Shown here one piece after another: positions 61,621 through 64,000 of a stretch of DNA of 64,000 bases. How positions within the stretch are numbered: position 1 is the stretch's first letter; every line of letters starts with the position of its first letter. The notes under the pieces were generated by a model, which did not search any database, was not told the DNA's origin, and was given only the letters and a program-made list of their open reading frames with translations. The stretch comes from an uncultured Acidaminococcus sp. (lineage in GTDB: Bacteria > Bacillota > Negativicutes > Acidaminococcales > Acidaminococcaceae), in the NCBI GenBank assembly GCA_900554515.1, contig USHN01000003.1:62001-126000 (forward strand), read 5' to 3'. The position numbers and the translations under genes are program-made.

Positions 61621-63225
61621 CTAATCAATGGGAGACAGCCCTTGAAATTTAGCTATTTTATTATAAGCATTTTTCAAAGAAATATATAGATCATCTATTT
61701 CTTTCGCATAAGTTTCCGCAAAAAAAGTCATTAAATGCGTATCTTGAAAAATTTGTTGGTGGTCCCGAAACCATTCTTTTAGAGTAGATCGACCCTTTTG
61801 GGGCTGTTGAAGAAAATAGTTTTTAGTTAATGCTTGATTTAGACAAAGTGGCTGTGCAAAGAACCTATTTGCGTCCTCTGTATTAGAGGTCAGAAAATCT
61901 AAAATAATATTTTCAGGAGATTTTCCACCCGGTAAAAAAAATATATTTTGTTTACTTGCATTTAGCGACTCCACATCTTTCTTAATCTTATCCTTGTTTA
62001 TTGAGTCTCCATCCAGAACAATTATTTTATTAAAAAAATATAGGGGTTCTCCCTTAACCATTGATAAAATTGACTCATTACCAATTTCAGTGTCTAGCAA
62101 ATCTAAGCGGCTTCTTAACGATTGCCAGTCTTCGCCTGGCAAATTATTTATAAACCATCGCGCTTCACGATCTTCTGTATAAACCTTTATCTTATTACGT
62201 TGTAGACTAAGAGTATCTTCTTCTAAAAGACCTTGGATAGTAGAATATGACGGATTAGTAAGGACCTGCAGAATATTATTGGCAGTTGATAGATAATATA
62301 AATTAGTATCATTTTCTGTAAGAACGGAGTTTGTAGAGCTTAAAACTAATGATTTTGAGATATAGCTTAGGATGCTTAGGCTATGCGTAGTGAATACAAT
62401 TTGTAAAGATAAGTTCTTAGCTTCTTTTAATAAATAGTGGATAAGCTTTACTTGAGCAGAAGGATGTAATGTGGCATCTAGCTCATCAATTAATAACAAT
62501 CCTCCATTATAGTTTTCTTTGGAACGGTCTTTTAATAATCTAAAAGATTCTACTGCTAAGAGTATTTGCCCAAGATTATCTTGTCCTGCGGAATTAGACA
62601 AATAGTCATAATCCTCTGTAACAACACCAAAGGCAGTTTTCTTTTTAACGTCAGGTAATGCTACAGATTGCATATCTTTGATAGTATCGTTAATAGATAA
62701 AATCCTCTTATAACTTTCAAGCATTTTAACCTTATACCGGTCAGGAAGTACTGTATATTTCGAATGAGTAGGCGAGATTGATGCTGATTCCCCCAAAGGG
62801 AAAAGTCTTGAAAGACCTAGAAATAGTGTCGGCCAATTTTGTTTTGATGAACGTTTTTTATTAAATTTATCAGTAAATTCCGGAATCATTCTTGCACGAG
62901 GTAATTTAGTTTTTGAATCCTTTTGCCAGGTAATACGACAGGATCTATATGTTCCATCATCAAAAGTAATCTTTAAAATATTGGACGAACTTTTATCATG
63001 TGTTGGACTCAATTTGAATATTTCACTGAATTCAGTTCTAAATTGTTTTTGCATAATAGGGCGTCCATATTTGACTTTCAGCTCACTAGAATTCCCTAAA
63101 ATACCAAGCAATGTAGACTTACCTACAGAATTAGTCCCTGATAGTACTGTAATGTACTTTCCCAAATCAAGAGTTACATCTTCAAATAGCCTAAAATTGT
63201 TTATATGTAATGATAAAATACGCAT
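61621..63225 (-). CDS. OLD-like AAA ATPase with a TOPRIM-type C-terminal domain
   Basis: A 534-residue ABC-type ATPase. Residues 1-340 carry Walker A SGTNSVGKSTLL, the signature SAGQDNLGQ, Walker B LLIDELDATLHP and the switch THSLSIL. The C-terminal part begins KVYTEDREARWF and has IIVLDGD, consistent with a TOPRIM nuclease domain as in OLD-family or fused PARIS-type proteins. Such proteins are often phage-defence effectors. Which family is not decidable by eye. GGAAGTG precedes the ATG. Confidence 0.78.
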   Translation of the reverse strand: MRILSLHINNFRLFEDVTLDLGKYITVLSGTNSVGKSTLLGILGNSSELKVKYGRPIMQKQFRTEFSEIFKLSPTHDKSSSNILKITFDDGTYRSCRITWQKDSKTKLPRARMIPEFTDKFNKKRSSKQNWPTLFLGLSRLFPLGESASISPTHSKYTVLPDRYKVKMLESYKRILSINDTIKDMQSVALPDVKKKTAFGVVTEDYDYLSNSAGQDNLGQILLAVESFRLLKDRSKENYNGGLLLIDELDATLHPSAQVKLIHYLLKEAKNLSLQIVFTTHSLSILSYISKSLVLSSTNSVLTENDTNLYYLSTANNILQVLTNPSYSTIQGLLEEDTLSLQRNKIKVYTEDREARWFINNLPGEDWQSLRSRLDLLDTEIGNESILSMVKGEPLYFFNKIIVLDGDSINKDKIKKDVESLNASKQNIFFLPGGKSPENIILDFLTSNTEDANRFFAQPLCLNQALTKNYFLQQPQKGRSTLKEWFRDHQQIFQDTHLMTFFAETYAKEIDDLYISLKNAYNKIAKFQGLSPID

Positions 63226-63400
63226 GCAGCACTTCCTTTCCTATTTATCTGTTTTCTGTAATTAGGCTTATAATAAGCTCTACTTCCAGCGATCCAAAAA
63301 GATTTGAGTGTATTTTGATATCTGTCTGAAAAGCAAACGTCTCCTTACTATCCAATTTAGCCTTAGCTAGAATCACGAAAAAGATATTAACTTTTCCTTA

Positions 63401-64000
63401 TTACCTTAACCGTCTCCACAACCAGAAACAATGCATTTTAATAAAATAAATGATATGCCCAAGTAGAAGGACACCTATATTGATTTGATTTACTAGTAAG
63501 AAATTCATAATTTTAAAAGTGAGTGACGTAGCAAGATGATAGCTTTTGATTTTCTTCCAATTGCTGTCTTTATTCACATTTTCTATAAAAGCCATCTGCT
63601 CTCGCAACGACTGGTTGCTTTGGGGATAGCACATCATCTGGATTGTCAAAAACACAAATTGTAAAAACTGGGTACTTAATAAGACCGTTGCTTCCTTTAG
63701 TAGTCCTACCTTTTTTAGTTGTTCAAATCTAAAATCCCAAATTGCTTTATGTACTTCAAAAAACCTTGGTTGAAATTTACTTCGCAGGCTTCCTGATTGT
63801 TTTCTTCTGTAATGTAATAACGATTGTGAGATTATGCTAACAGAAGATAAATCTCCCCACAGTCTTCCCATAAATTCTTTGTCTTCACTTAACGGAATTT
63901 CCTTAAACCACAGATTTTCTTTTCGGATATAAGCTGTACGAACTGCTTTGTTGGAAGACCAGGAATACATATCATTACTTTGCTCCTGCAGTATAATAGA
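63401..64000 (-). CDS. GT2-family glycosyltransferase, C-terminal part, 5' end outside window
   Basis: The frame is open from the right window edge to the stop at 63401, about 199 codons. The visible part has the ED-type catalytic region LSEDKEFMGRLW and the helical C-terminus of GT2 transferases with LLHYRRKQSGSL, as in EpsJ-like enzymes. The donor-binding N-terminus and start are outside the window. It belongs to the glycan locus and shares its AT-rich composition. Confidence 0.75.
   Translation of the reverse strand, partial: SIILQEQSNDMYSWSSNKAVRTAYIRKENLWFKEIPLSEDKEFMGRLWGDLSSVSIISQSLLHYRRKQSGSLRSKFQPRFFEVHKAIWDFRFEQLKKVGLLKEATVLLSTQFLQFVFLTIQMMCYPQSNQSLREQMAFIENVNKDSNWKKIKSYHLATSLTFKIMNFLLVNQINIGVLLLGHIIYFIKMHCFWLWRRLR

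Overview
The window reads as a chromosomal segment of a diderm, anaerobic Firmicute of the class Negativicutes; Acidaminococcaceae (Acidaminococcus or Phascolarctobacterium-like) is my best guess. The reasons are the Firmicute-type order of the ribosomal/SRP block, a DctPQM TRAP transporter, an O-antigen-type glycan locus, and a moderately GC-rich core next to AT-rich accessory DNA. The genus is an inference; no rRNA gene is present.

Layout. 1-3.4 kb: end of an acylating aldehyde dehydrogenase, a divergent LysR regulator and an AEC permease. 3.6-7.1 kb: small redox and regulatory genes (C_GCAxxG_C_C protein, Rrf2 regulator, NAD(P)-binding protein), then an ACT protein with O-acetylhomoserine sulfhydrylase. 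7.1-19.5 kb: a minus-strand catabolic cluster with two TIM-barrel isomerases, an exported carboxylesterase, an HMG-CoA-lyase-like enzyme, an isocitrate-lyase/PEP-mutase-like enzyme, a ThDP enzyme, a second LysR, a TRAP importer and a shikimate-dehydrogenase-family protein. 19.8-24.3 kb: pilus/competence genes with an unusual prepilin peptidase-PilM-PilN fusion, PilO, and a ComM-type ATPase ending at a premature stop.

24.3-31.5 kb: conserved core block (yraN, rnhB, rbgA, lepB, rplS, trmD, rimM, ylqD, khpA, rpsP, ffh, ylxM). 31.6-44.5 kb: hydrolase, SDR, exported protein, thiamine salvage genes thiE-thiM-thiD, transketolase, an EF-G paralogue, recG, rpmB, and a zinc-ribbon gene with an internal stop. 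44.7-54.7 kb: a complete type I-E CRISPR-Cas locus (cas3, cas8e, cse2, cas7e, cas5e, cas6e, cas1, cas2-dnaQ) with a nine-repeat array. 55.1-64.0 kb: AT-rich surface-glycan genes (flippase, Wzz-like, polymerase, glycosyltransferases), interrupted by an OLD-like ATPase/nuclease gene and a D12 adenine methylase.

Main discovery: the cas-proximal spacer (45175-45207) is identical, 33 of 33 bases, to 53273-53305 inside the cas3 gene of the same locus, exactly over the DEVH helicase box. The CRISPR system therefore carries a spacer against its own nuclease. The array also lies only 29 bp from the cas2 stop, with no room for a normal leader. Together these suggest a locus that is self-targeting, silenced or evolutionarily stalled.
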